Positions 42,457 to 50,978 of a stretch of 64,000 nucleotides of DNA are shown piece after piece. The notes under the pieces were generated by a model, which saw nothing but the letters and a program-made list of their open reading frames with translations, did no database searches and had not been told where the DNA came from. The position numbers and the translations under genes are program-made. Each line of letters opens with the position of its first letter. Positions within the stretch are counted from its first letter, which is position 1. The stretch covers positions 128,950 to 192,949 of the forward strand of contig NZ_CM000776.2 of the NCBI RefSeq assembly GCF_000162575.1, in the 5' to 3' direction. This DNA is from Helicobacter canadensis MIT 98-5491. Its GTDB lineage: Bacteria; Campylobacterota; Campylobacteria; Campylobacterales; Helicobacteraceae.

Positions 42457-43857
42457 ATGGAAACAATAGTAACGCGTTTTGCCCCATCCCCTACAGGTTA
42501 CCTACATATCGGCGGTCTTAGAACCGCACTTTTTAATTATCTTTATGCAAGAGCTAATAAAGGCAAATTTCTTTTAAGGATTGAAGACACAGATTTAGCA
42601 AGAAATTCTACCGATGCAAAAGAGGCTATTATTCAAGCTTTTGAGTGGGTTGGAATGGATTATGATGGTGAGGTCGTTTATCAAAGCCAGAGATTCCCAC
42701 TTTATCAGCAATATATTGAGCAACTTTTAAAAGAGGGTAAGGCGTATTATTGCTATATGAGTAAGGAAGAATTGGATTTATTACGCGAGGAGCAACGCAA
42801 AAGAGGAGAGACACCGCGTTATGATAATCGTTATCGTGATTTTCAAGGGACACCCCCAAGTGGAATACAGCCAGTAGTGAGAATCAAAGCACCTTTAAGT
42901 GGCGAGATTTGCTTTAAGGATGGTGTGAAAGGTGAGATGAGAATTAACGCAAAAGAGCTTGATGATTTTATTATTGCAAGAAGCGATGGGACACCAACTT
43001 ATAATTTTTGTGTAGCAATCGATGATGCGTTAATGGGGGTTACAGATGTTATTAGGGGTGATGATCATTTGAGTAATACGCCTAAGCAGATTATTATTTA
43101 TGAGGCTTTAGGATTCAAGGTGCCGCGATTTTTTCATGTGCCAATGATTCTTAATCCACAAGGGCATAAGCTTAGCAAACGCGATGGTGCAATGAGTGTT
43201 ATGGAATATAAAGAAATGGGTTATTTGCCAGAAGCACTTTTGAATTTCCTTGTGAGACTTGGTTGGAGTCATGGAGATCAAGAGATTTTTAGCAAAAAAG
43301 AAATGTTAGAGTTTTTTAACCCCAATGATTTGAATTCAGCCCCTTCGGCTTATAACCAAGAGAAGCTTTTATGGCTTAATAGCCATTATATTAGAGAATT
43401 GAGTAATGATTCTTTGAATATGCTTTTGAGTGAGAATTTCAATGTGGAAACTCCACAAGAAAAAGTGCAAGAGATTTTGTATCCAGAAATCAAAGAGCGT
43501 TCTAAAACTTTAGTAGATTTTGTGGAGATTTTAAAAGATTGTTTGCAAGAACCAAAAAGATATGATGAAAAGATGCAACATAAGGTTTCTAGTGAAGAAA
43601 ATATTAGACTTTTAGGAGAGTTTTGTGCCTATATCAAAGCACTTAAAAAACCAATAGGAACTGCACAAGAAGCTGAAAATGAGATGGCAACTTTTGCAGA
43701 TTTTCACGGAATCAAAGCAAAAGTATTATTTGTGCCTTTGCGTTATGCTTTGCTTGGTAAGAGTGGGGGGGTTGGTATAGCTCCGCTTTTAGCATGTTTA
43801 GATAAAGAGGAAATTGTTAAGAGAATCCAAGCAGCTATTCAAACTTTAAAGAATTAA
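42457..43857 (+). CDS. gltX: Glutamyl-tRNA synthetase
   Basis: A class I aminoacyl-tRNA synthetase charging glutamate, 466 residues. The HIGH-type motif is YLHIGGLRTALF near residue 15, and the KMSKS-type motif is KLSKR at 238-242, followed by DGAMSVMEY. Helicobacter species commonly have two GltX proteins, one specialised for tRNA-Gln mischarging; which one this is cannot be decided by eye. A G7 run at 43765-43771 lies in frame and is probably too short to switch. Confidence 0.95.
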   Translation: METIVTRFAPSPTGYLHIGGLRTALFNYLYARANKGKFLLRIEDTDLARNSTDAKEAIIQAFEWVGMDYDGEVVYQSQRFPLYQQYIEQLLKEGKAYYCYMSKEELDLLREEQRKRGETPRYDNRYRDFQGTPPSGIQPVVRIKAPLSGEICFKDGVKGEMRINAKELDDFIIARSDGTPTYNFCVAIDDALMGVTDVIRGDDHLSNTPKQIIIYEALGFKVPRFFHVPMILNPQGHKLSKRDGAMSVMEYKEMGYLPEALLNFLVRLGWSHGDQEIFSKKEMLEFFNPNDLNSAPSAYNQEKLLWLNSHYIRELSNDSLNMLLSENFNVETPQEKVQEILYPEIKERSKTLVDFVEILKDCLQEPKRYDEKMQHKVSSEENIRLLGEFCAYIKALKKPIGTAQEAENEMATFADFHGIKAKVLFVPLRYALLGKSGGVGIAPLLACLDKEEIVKRIQAAIQTLKN

Positions 43858-43881
43858 ATGGAAGCGATAGGTAAAGGGCTT

Positions 43882-44124
43882 TTAATCTTTATAAGCTTGT
43901 TTTAAGGCTTTGCGTAATTCTTTGACTTTCTTTTTGGGGATGATGATTTCGCACCGCGTGTCGCTATCCTTTTTATCATTTGGGCAAAAGGAAATTGAAA
44001 TCATTGAATGCTTTTTGCATTCTTTTTTGGGACTATTAATTTTAGAGATTACGATGCTTGATTCATCGTTTGGTTGATTATCAAGTGCGATGGTATAGAC
44101 AAGCTTTTTGATTTTTTGCTTCAT
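43882..44124 (-). CDS. Small conserved-looking protein, unknown
   Basis: An 80-residue, Lys-rich protein starting one base after the lpxD stop on the same strand, so probably co-transcribed with it. It contains SISFCPNDKKDSDTRCEIIIPKKKVKELRKALKQ, a mixed beta then helical pattern. There is no signal peptide or membrane segment. I do not recognise a family. Confidence 0.55.
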   Translation of the reverse strand: MKQKIKKLVYTIALDNQPNDESSIVISKINSPKKECKKHSMISISFCPNDKKDSDTRCEIIIPKKKVKELRKALKQAYKD

Positions 44125-44125
44125 T

Positions 44126-45148
44126 TTAGTCTTTTTGCGATTCTTTTTTCAGCATTTTTTTGAAAAGGGCTTGTAATTTTAACCAATCTTGAATTGGTAA
44201 AAGTGGGTGACCAGAAAATTTTCCAAAAGCAGGGACGCTTTTTGCAATCGCTGCCTTTGCACCAATTTGAGTGAATTCACCAATATGCAAATGCCCAGCA
44301 CTTCCGCTTTGTCCGCCTAGCACTACATTACGCCCTGTTGTGGTAGATCCAGAAATTCCTGCTTGAGAAACAATAATAGAGTGTTCGCCAATCTCACAAT
44401 TATGTCCAATTTGAACAAGATTATCAATTTTAGTGCCTTTACAGATGCGTGTTTGCCCAAAAACTGCTCTGTCTATAGAGGTATTAGAGCCGATTTCAAC
44501 TTCACTTTCAAGCACAACTTTGCCATTATGGTGGATTTTAATATGTTGTCCATCTTTGGTGTGAGCATAGCCAAACCCATCGCTTCCAATGACAGAATTG
44601 GCGTGAATACTCACATTATCTCCAATTTCACAATCATTATAAATGCAAACATTAGGATAAAGAATGCAGTTTTTTCCAATTTTGACATTTTCGCCAATTA
44701 CAACACCTGCCATTACTACAGAATTTTCATCAATCTCACTGCCATTTCCAATTGTAGCATTATGAGCAATTGTGGCATTTGGGGCAATTTTTGGAGGAAT
44801 TTTGGAGCTAAAAAGTGGTTTGGCAAAAAATTTTGTTAAATATGCCATTGCTAGGTAAGGGTTTTCACTTACAAAAGCAAGGGAGGTTTTGGGAAGATTT
44901 TTAACATAGGCTTTACGCGTGAGAATCACTTTGGCTTTAGTTTTTTCAATATCGGCTAGATATTTTTCTTTTTCTAAAAATGTAAGGGAATCACAAGTAG
45001 CCTTTAGGGGTGATTCAATATGGGTAATCGCTTCAGAATCAAAAAAGCTAGAATGTTCTATCCAATCTTTATTCTCTTCATTCCATTGTAAAATCTCACC
45101 TAAAACTTCTTTTTCTTTTAAAAAGCTAACAATTTGATTGAGTAACAT
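44126..45148 (-). CDS. lpxD: UDP-3-O-acyl-glucosamine N-acyltransferase
   Basis: The third lipid A enzyme, adding a 3-hydroxyacyl chain from ACP to the 2-amino group of UDP-3-O-acyl-GlcN. The 340 residues show an N-terminal uridine-binding domain, then a long left-handed beta-helix of hexapeptide repeats ([30 protein letters not shown]). [23 protein letters not shown] carries the catalytic His region. Standard length; it follows ilvH by eight bases on the minus strand. Confidence 0.96.
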   Translation of the reverse strand: MLLNQIVSFLKEKEVLGEILQWNEENKDWIEHSSFFDSEAITHIESPLKATCDSLTFLEKEKYLADIEKTKAKVILTRKAYVKNLPKTSLAFVSENPYLAMAYLTKFFAKPLFSSKIPPKIAPNATIAHNATIGNGSEIDENSVVMAGVVIGENVKIGKNCILYPNVCIYNDCEIGDNVSIHANSVIGSDGFGYAHTKDGQHIKIHHNGKVVLESEVEIGSNTSIDRAVFGQTRICKGTKIDNLVQIGHNCEIGEHSIIVSQAGISGSTTTGRNVVLGGQSGSAGHLHIGEFTQIGAKAAIAKSVPAFGKFSGHPLLPIQDWLKLQALFKKMLKKESQKD

Positions 45149-45156
45149 TATCTTCC

Positions 45157-45627
45157 TTAATTGACTTCAATGGCTGAAATACCGCTTCTTGTAATATCTT
45201 TTGGCTTATAGATTTGGATTGCTTGGAGTAAGCTATTGATTCGCATATGGCAATCACAAGCCATAAAAATTGCGTATTTTTCATTGACTTCTAGTAATTT
45301 TCCATTGTAACTTGCAAAAATAGTTGAGAGCTCACTAAGAGATTCTTTATTGGAGAATTTTACAAGCACCGATTCTTGTTCAATAATTTGCTCATCTTCT
45401 AAAACTTTTAAGACAGGGATGAGTTTGTGGAGTTGTTTTAGAATCTGTTCTAATACTTTCTTATCCCCTTGTGTTGTAATGGTTATTCTAGAAAGATTGG
45501 TATCAAAAATAGGTGCTACGGTGAGTGATTCGATATTATACCCACGCCCTGCAAATAATCCACTAATTCTTGATAACACTCCATGCTCATTTAAAACCGT
45601 TACGGTAATAACGCGTTTAATCTCCAT
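45157..45627 (-). CDS. ilvH: Acetolactate synthase small (regulatory) subunit
   Basis: The regulatory subunit that gives valine feedback control to acetolactate synthase, 156 residues. The N-terminal ACT domain reads [29 protein letters not shown], followed by the second ACT-like half. It lies three bases downstream of the catalytic subunit. Confidence 0.96.
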   Translation of the reverse strand: MEIKRVITVTVLNEHGVLSRISGLFAGRGYNIESLTVAPIFDTNLSRITITTQGDKKVLEQILKQLHKLIPVLKVLEDEQIIEQESVLVKFSNKESLSELSTIFASYNGKLLEVNEKYAIFMACDCHMRINSLLQAIQIYKPKDITRSGISAIEVN

Positions 45628-45630
45628 AGC

Positions 45631-47322
45631 TTACTCCTTATACTCTAACATCATATTAAACAATGCTCCACCAGTTGGCACCATAGGTAAAACATTTTCA
45701 AAACGATCAATTCGCACATCAAGCAAAGCAGGTTTGTTTGAGTTAATAGCTTTATTGAGACATTGAACGAATTCTTCTTTTGTATGGACAACAAACCCAA
45801 CTCCTCCAAATGATTCGGCAAGTTTGACAAAATCTGGTTGGAGTTGCAAGTCGGTTTCAGAATAGCGATTTTCATAAAAGAAAGTTTGCCATTGTCTTAC
45901 CATACCTAGATAATTATTGTTTAATACAATATTGATTACAGGAATCTGACTTGCTAAACAGGTCATTAACTCTTGAATATTCATCAAAATACTTCCATCT
46001 CCGCTAATATTAATGGAAGTTTTGTCTGGAAATGCCTTTTTAGCTCCCATTGCAGCAGGCAAACCAAAGCCCATAGTTCCTAAACCGCCGCTTGTGATGA
46101 ATTGACGCGGAAAGCTAAAAGGATAAAATTGTGCTGCCCACATTTGATGTTGCCCAACATCAGTAGAGATTAATGCTTCTTTGCCTAGAATCTCACCTAT
46201 TTTTTTAATAACCCATTGGGGCTTTAAAATCTCTTCAGAATCTTCATAGCTTAAAGGATGGAGTTTATCATAGCGTTCTAGTGTCTCCCTCCAAGCAAGA
46301 ATATTTTTAACTTCATAATCTTCTTTGATTAATCCTGAAAGCTCTTCTAAGACACTACTAACATCCCCAACGATAGGATAAGTTACATCAACAATTTTGC
46401 TAATACTACTTGGATCAATATCAACATGCACGATTTGTGCGTATTTAGCAAATTCACTTAGCTTGCCTGTTACCCTATCATCAAACCTTGCTCCAAGTGC
46501 GATAATAAGGTCAGTCTCGCTCATTGCCATATTGGCAACATAACTTCCATGCATTCCCACCATTCCTAATAAATCGGGATGATTATGAGGCATTACTCCC
46601 CTTGCCATAAGTGTTTCAACAACAGGAATGTGTGTGATTTCACAGAATTCTTTGATGAGATTGGTGCTTTGTGAAGCCACACAGCCACCACCAAGGTATA
46701 AAAGCGGTTTTTTGGATTCTTTAATGGCTTGAGCTACTTTTTTGATTTGGCGTGGATTGCCTTTGTAAGTTGGTTTATAGGTTTGGAGTTTGATTTCATT
46801 TGGATAGTTGAATTCACCAATTGTTGCACTAATGTCTTTAGGTAAATCAATATGTACCGGACCAGGACGCCCACTTCTAGCGATATAAAAAGCTTCTTTT
46901 AGGATTTTAGGCAATTCTTGAATATTTTTAACAAGAAAATTATGTTTGGTGCAAGGACGAGAGATTCCCACAGCATCAATTTCTTGAAAAGCATCCGTTC
47001 CAATAAGGCTTGTTGGGACTTGTCCGCTAATAATGACAAGAGGGATTGAATCCATATAAGCCGTTGCAATTCCCGTAACAGCATTTGTAAAGCCAGGTCC
47101 GCTTGTTACAATAGCTACTCCTACTTCTCCACTTGCTCTAGCATAACCATCAGCAGCGTGGATTGCCGCTTGTTCGTGGCGTGTGAGAATGTGCTCAAAG
47201 AAGTTTTGTTTGTAAATCTCATCATAAATATTTAAAGCCGCACCACCAGGATAACCAAAAACTACTTTTACGCCCTCATTTTTAAGAGCGTGGATAACCA
47301 TTTCAGAGCCGTTTAATTGCAT
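45631..47322 (-). CDS. ilvB: Acetolactate synthase large (catalytic) subunit
   Basis: A thiamine-diphosphate enzyme making acetolactate or acetohydroxybutyrate for branched amino acids, 563 residues. The ThDP-activating Glu is in RHEQAAIHAADGYARA. The FAD-domain region includes GARFDDRVTGKL, and the ThDP/Mg motif runs from GDGSILMNIQEL to NNNYLGMVRQWQ. It forms an operon with ilvH and then lpxD. Confidence 0.97.
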   Translation of the reverse strand: MQLNGSEMVIHALKNEGVKVVFGYPGGAALNIYDEIYKQNFFEHILTRHEQAAIHAADGYARASGEVGVAIVTSGPGFTNAVTGIATAYMDSIPLVIISGQVPTSLIGTDAFQEIDAVGISRPCTKHNFLVKNIQELPKILKEAFYIARSGRPGPVHIDLPKDISATIGEFNYPNEIKLQTYKPTYKGNPRQIKKVAQAIKESKKPLLYLGGGCVASQSTNLIKEFCEITHIPVVETLMARGVMPHNHPDLLGMVGMHGSYVANMAMSETDLIIALGARFDDRVTGKLSEFAKYAQIVHVDIDPSSISKIVDVTYPIVGDVSSVLEELSGLIKEDYEVKNILAWRETLERYDKLHPLSYEDSEEILKPQWVIKKIGEILGKEALISTDVGQHQMWAAQFYPFSFPRQFITSGGLGTMGFGLPAAMGAKKAFPDKTSINISGDGSILMNIQELMTCLASQIPVINIVLNNNYLGMVRQWQTFFYENRYSETDLQLQPDFVKLAESFGGVGFVVHTKEEFVQCLNKAINSNKPALLDVRIDRFENVLPMVPTGGALFNMMLEYKE

Positions 47323-47386
47323 AGCAAATCCTAAATTTTTTTAGTTTATTTTAATAAAAAAAGCTTGATTAAAGCTTACAAAAGAT

Positions 47387-48712
47387 TTATTTGCATAATT
47401 TTTTTAGGCATTCACAAAGATAGTGGAGATCTTTTTTGCGATGTGTGTAATGCAAACTCACACGAATCCAACCGGGTTTTTGAGTAAAAGTTGTGTTGTC
47501 TTCTAAATTGAGTAAATCATGACCATAAGGTCCAGCACAAGAACAACCTGCACGCACCAAGATTCCATAGTTATTTGAAAGTATAGTGGCAATTTCATAA
47601 GGGGATTTTTCTTGGATATTAAATGCAAAAGTTCCAATAATGTTGTAGTTTGGATTGCCATAAAGAGTGATTTTAGGGTGAGTTTCTAAAAATTCTTTAA
47701 AGATGCAAATGAGTTTTTCTTTGGTTTGCATAATCCATTCTTGCCCAATTTCTTGGCGTAATTGGTAGGCTAAACTCGCTCTAATAAACTCTAAAATCCC
47801 AGGTGTTCCTGATTCTTCGCGAATTTCTTCATTGGCAAAATAAATTTGACTTGTGCGTGAAACATAGCCCACCACACCACCACCACAAAAAGTAGGAGGC
47901 AGAGTTTTGTTAATTAAATTGCGTTTAATAATAAGGATTCCACTACTTGAGATTCCGCCTAAGAGCTTATGTGGAGAGAGAAAAGCAGCATCATAAAAAG
48001 AGCTTGGAATATCAAAATAAGCAGAAGAGCTTGCCATATCAAAGCATACGATTCCGCCATATTGTCGGATTAGATTTGAGATTTGCATAAAAGGGCTTAG
48101 AATCCCACTAACATTTGAAGTAAGTGAGAAAGAAGCAATGATTTTGCGATGAACATTGGTAATTAAAGTTTGTTCTAGAGCCTTTAAATCTACTAAACCT
48201 TCCTCATTAAGTGGGATTCGTATTACTTCGCATAAGCCTTCTCTAAAGCTTAATTCATTGCTATGGTGTTCATAGGGTCCAACAATAACAAGGGGTAATT
48301 TAGAGGAATCAATTTCGTGAAGTTTGAGGGTTTTTCTAGTTTGGGGTGGGAGATAGATTCCTAGGATTTCTTGAAACTTTTTGATAGCAGCACTTGAGCC
48401 AAAGCCACAAGAAATGAGTGCAAAGCTAGAATCAAGCCCAAAGATTTGTTTTAGATTCTTGCGTGCTTGTTCATAAGTGTCGCCGATGATTTTAGAGTGA
48501 AGTGAGCTTTCAGAGTGTGGATTGGCATAAAAGGGGAGAATCTTTTTGATGCGTTTTTCTATGCATTTTGCAGCCAATCCACTTGCCGTCCAATCAAAAT
48601 AATATTTGTTTTTTGCTAGTAAGATTTCTTTTTTAAGCAAAGCCTTTTTTTCTTTAGTGTTTAGATTTTTAAAATTATGAGGCAATAAGGGGGCGAAAAA
48701 ATCTTTTTCCAC
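47387..48712 (-). CDS. Class V PLP-dependent aminotransferase, cysteine-desulfurase-like
   Basis: A 441-residue fold-type I PLP enzyme. The Schiff-base Lys is in SPHKLLGGISSSG, and the N-terminal YFDWTASGLAAKCIEKRI and the EHHSNEL segment match NifS/SufS-like class V proteins. RAGCSCAGPYGHDLL near the C-terminus could carry the active-site Cys. This form resembles the longer class V proteins of unclear substrate in epsilonproteobacteria, distinct from the NifS used for Fe-S clusters. It is separated from ilvB by 64 bases. Confidence 0.82.
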   Translation of the reverse strand: MEKDFFAPLLPHNFKNLNTKEKKALLKKEILLAKNKYYFDWTASGLAAKCIEKRIKKILPFYANPHSESSLHSKIIGDTYEQARKNLKQIFGLDSSFALISCGFGSSAAIKKFQEILGIYLPPQTRKTLKLHEIDSSKLPLVIVGPYEHHSNELSFREGLCEVIRIPLNEEGLVDLKALEQTLITNVHRKIIASFSLTSNVSGILSPFMQISNLIRQYGGIVCFDMASSSAYFDIPSSFYDAAFLSPHKLLGGISSSGILIIKRNLINKTLPPTFCGGGVVGYVSRTSQIYFANEEIREESGTPGILEFIRASLAYQLRQEIGQEWIMQTKEKLICIFKEFLETHPKITLYGNPNYNIIGTFAFNIQEKSPYEIATILSNNYGILVRAGCSCAGPYGHDLLNLEDNTTFTQKPGWIRVSLHYTHRKKDLHYLCECLKKLCK

Positions 48713-48810
48713 TTTTGAAATCTCCCATTTTTATTTGGCATATTAGCATAATTGTGAGTGTTTTAGGAATTTTGTTTGTTAATTTTAGAGTCTGTTTTTT
48801 AAGGAGCTTT

Positions 48811-48819
48811 TGCTATACT
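48811..48819 (+). promoter_or_regulatory. Extended -10 promoter of the antiporter gene
   Basis: TGCTATACT (TG-n-TATACT) at 48811-48819, 31 bases before ATG 48850. Confidence 0.6.
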
Positions 48820-48849
48820 TTGTAAATTTTTTTGGAGTGATTGTGTTTT

Positions 48850-50022
48850 ATGGATAGCCTTATTACTTTTGGTGTGATTTCGTTGTTAATTGTTGTAGCC
48901 CCTTTTTTTAGTGCATTGACAAGATTGCCTTTAGTGGTAATAGAGATTATGCTTGGAGCGTTGGCATTTTATTTTGGTTTTTTTAAGCACTTTGATTCTT
49001 TAGAGTTTGTAGCACATATTGGGTTTTTGTTTTTAATGTTTTTGTGCGGTTTGGAAGTGGATTTAAAAACTTTCAGTAGGCTTGGAGTTGGGTTTATAAA
49101 ATCAGCTAGTGTGTATTTTTTTATGCTTTATGGTGTGGCGGTTTTATATGTGTTTTATAGCGGATTGTCTGTGTTTTATATTGCGGCTTTGCCAGTTATG
49201 AGTTTAGGGATGATTATGGCACTTTTGAGAGAATATCCTAAAAACACACAATGGCTTCAAATGGCATTAAATGTTGGGATTTTGGGGGAGCTTATTAGTA
49301 TTGTAGTGTTGGTGCTTTTAAATGGTGTGTATTCTTATGGAATTACTTGGAAGCTTTATGAAACACTTTTTGTGCTTTTTGCCTTTTTGGGTGTTATTGT
49401 GGGGATTTTTAAGGTAGCAAATGTTCTATTTTGGTGGTTTCCAACATTGAAGTTTTATGTGATTCCGCAAGATTCAAGTAAGAATCAAGATATTCGTTTT
49501 AGTGTGATGTTGTTTTTAACAATGATTGGAATCGCACAAATATTGGACTTAGAACGCGCGCTTGGTGCGTTTTTGGCAGGGATGATTTTGGCAACTTATT
49601 TCCATCATCAAAAGGGCTTAGCAGAAAAACTTAATGAAATTGGTTTTGGCTTTTTTGTGCCATTGTTTTTTGTGTATGTGGGATCGACTTTGGATTTGGA
49701 TTTGATTTTTCAAAAACCGCATTTGTTTTCAGAAGTGTTTGTGATTATTGTAGTAATGGTGCTTTTACGAATCATTGGTGCTTTTGTGGCTTATAGAAAA
49801 TATTTTGAAAGCTACAAAGAAGTCTTGCTTTTTGCTTTTAGCCATTCGATGCCACTTACTTTTTTGGTAGCAACAGCACAGCTTGGAAAGCAATTTGGGG
49901 CTATTAGCACAGAAGAATATTATGCGTTTATTATCGCAGCTCTCTTAGAAGGGATTTTATTGACTATTTGTATTAAATTAATTAGTAATTATAAGGCTAA
50001 AGACACTATTAGCCTTACTTGA
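48850..50022 (+). CDS. Cation:proton antiporter (CPA2/KefB-like)
   Basis: An integral membrane protein of 390 residues with about 12 hydrophobic segments, from ATG 48850 (an in-frame TTG lies three codons earlier). GFLFLMFLCGLEVDLK and RALGAFLAGMILATYF are the typical CPA2 core segments. No C-terminal TrkA-N/RCK domain is fused, so it lacks built-in nucleotide gating. It likely exchanges K+ or Na+ for protons. It converges on tyrA with a one-base gap. Confidence 0.88.
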   Translation: MDSLITFGVISLLIVVAPFFSALTRLPLVVIEIMLGALAFYFGFFKHFDSLEFVAHIGFLFLMFLCGLEVDLKTFSRLGVGFIKSASVYFFMLYGVAVLYVFYSGLSVFYIAALPVMSLGMIMALLREYPKNTQWLQMALNVGILGELISIVVLVLLNGVYSYGITWKLYETLFVLFAFLGVIVGIFKVANVLFWWFPTLKFYVIPQDSSKNQDIRFSVMLFLTMIGIAQILDLERALGAFLAGMILATYFHHQKGLAEKLNEIGFGFFVPLFFVYVGSTLDLDLIFQKPHLFSEVFVIIVVMVLLRIIGAFVAYRKYFESYKEVLLFAFSHSMPLTFLVATAQLGKQFGAISTEEYYAFIIAALLEGILLTICIKLISNYKAKDTISLT

Positions 50023-50023
50023 T

Positions 50024-50851
50024 TTAGAAAATTTCATAGAGTGAATTGGCTTTTTCCATCCATTTTGCTAATTCTTCCCATTTTTCTTCTTTGATAAGGG
50101 AAGTTGCAAATTCTAATTCTTTTTGAAAAAAATCAAGAGATTTTAGCAATTCATTTTTATTTTGTTTGGCAATATCGCTCCACATTCTTGGAGAGCTTTT
50201 AGCGATTCTGACCATACTTTTAAACCCTCCACCTGCAAGGGCTAAAATATCTTTTGGGTTTTGTTGAGAGAGAACGGTGTTGGCAAGAGCATAGCTGATA
50301 ATATGAGGTAAATGGCTAATAAATGCAGCGTGATTGTCGTGAGATTTGGAGTCCATTTTGATGATATTCATTTTAAGAGAAATGAATATTTCTTTTGCCA
50401 TTGCTGCCTGAAATTCTCCGCTTTGCTCCAAATCGGTTAAAACTACAATGTGATGAGCGAGTAATTCTTTAAAAGCTGCTTTGGGACCAAAGTTTTCTGT
50501 CCCACTCATAGGGTGTGCACAAACAAAATTTTTGCGAATCTCTTGGGGAATATTTTGAGAGATAAGGTATTTAGTGCTACCTAGATCAATGATGGTTGTG
50601 TGTGGAGCGATTCCTATTAGTTTGGGTAGAATTTCCAAAATTGCCTCAACAGGAGTGGCAAGAAAAATAACATCACAAAGTTTGATTTCATCAAGCTCCA
50701 CTCCCTCATCAACCAATCCTAGAGAAAGTGCTTGTTGTAAGTGGATTTCGTTATTATCTAATCCTACAATTCTCTTAAACATTCCCGTTTCTCTCAAAGC
50801 TAATCCTAAAGAACCGCCAATTAATCCTAATCCAATGATTCCAGCTTGCAT
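50024..50851 (-). CDS. tyrA: Prephenate dehydrogenase
   Basis: Oxidises prephenate to 4-hydroxyphenylpyruvate in tyrosine synthesis. The 275 residues start with the NAD motif GIIGLGLIGGSLGLAL. CAHPMSGTENFGP and SHLPHIISYAL carry the catalytic His residues. There is no fused chorismate mutase or ACT domain. Confidence 0.94.
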   Translation of the reverse strand: MQAGIIGLGLIGGSLGLALRETGMFKRIVGLDNNEIHLQQALSLGLVDEGVELDEIKLCDVIFLATPVEAILEILPKLIGIAPHTTIIDLGSTKYLISQNIPQEIRKNFVCAHPMSGTENFGPKAAFKELLAHHIVVLTDLEQSGEFQAAMAKEIFISLKMNIIKMDSKSHDNHAAFISHLPHIISYALANTVLSQQNPKDILALAGGGFKSMVRIAKSSPRMWSDIAKQNKNELLKSLDFFQKELEFATSLIKEEKWEELAKWMEKANSLYEIF

Positions 50852-50936
50852 TTTTACTACTCTTCTTACAAAATAATTTTTATAAAATTATATATTTTAT
50901 TTGCTTTAGTTTTGTTAGCTTTAAACTCAAAAAAGA

Positions 50937-50969
50937 TATAATCCAAAAAAATTTTAATTCTTTAAGGTG
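50937..50969 (+). promoter_or_regulatory. bamA promoter -10 and ribosome site
   Basis: TATAAT at 50937-50942 and AAGGTG at 50964-50969 precede ATG 50979. The gene starts a run that continues through mqnC, the M16-like gene and recG. Confidence 0.6.
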
Positions 50970-50978
50970 TAAAATACA

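Noticed and set aside
43765-43771. G7 run inside gltX as a phase-variation tract
   Set aside because: Only seven G, in frame in an essential gene; it is too short compared with the 12-14 G tracts and switching would be lethal unless a second gltX compensates.
44363-44839. 158-residue frame antisense to lpxD
   Set aside because: It mirrors the hexapeptide repeats of lpxD, has no ribosome site or known motifs, and lpxD on the other strand is certain.
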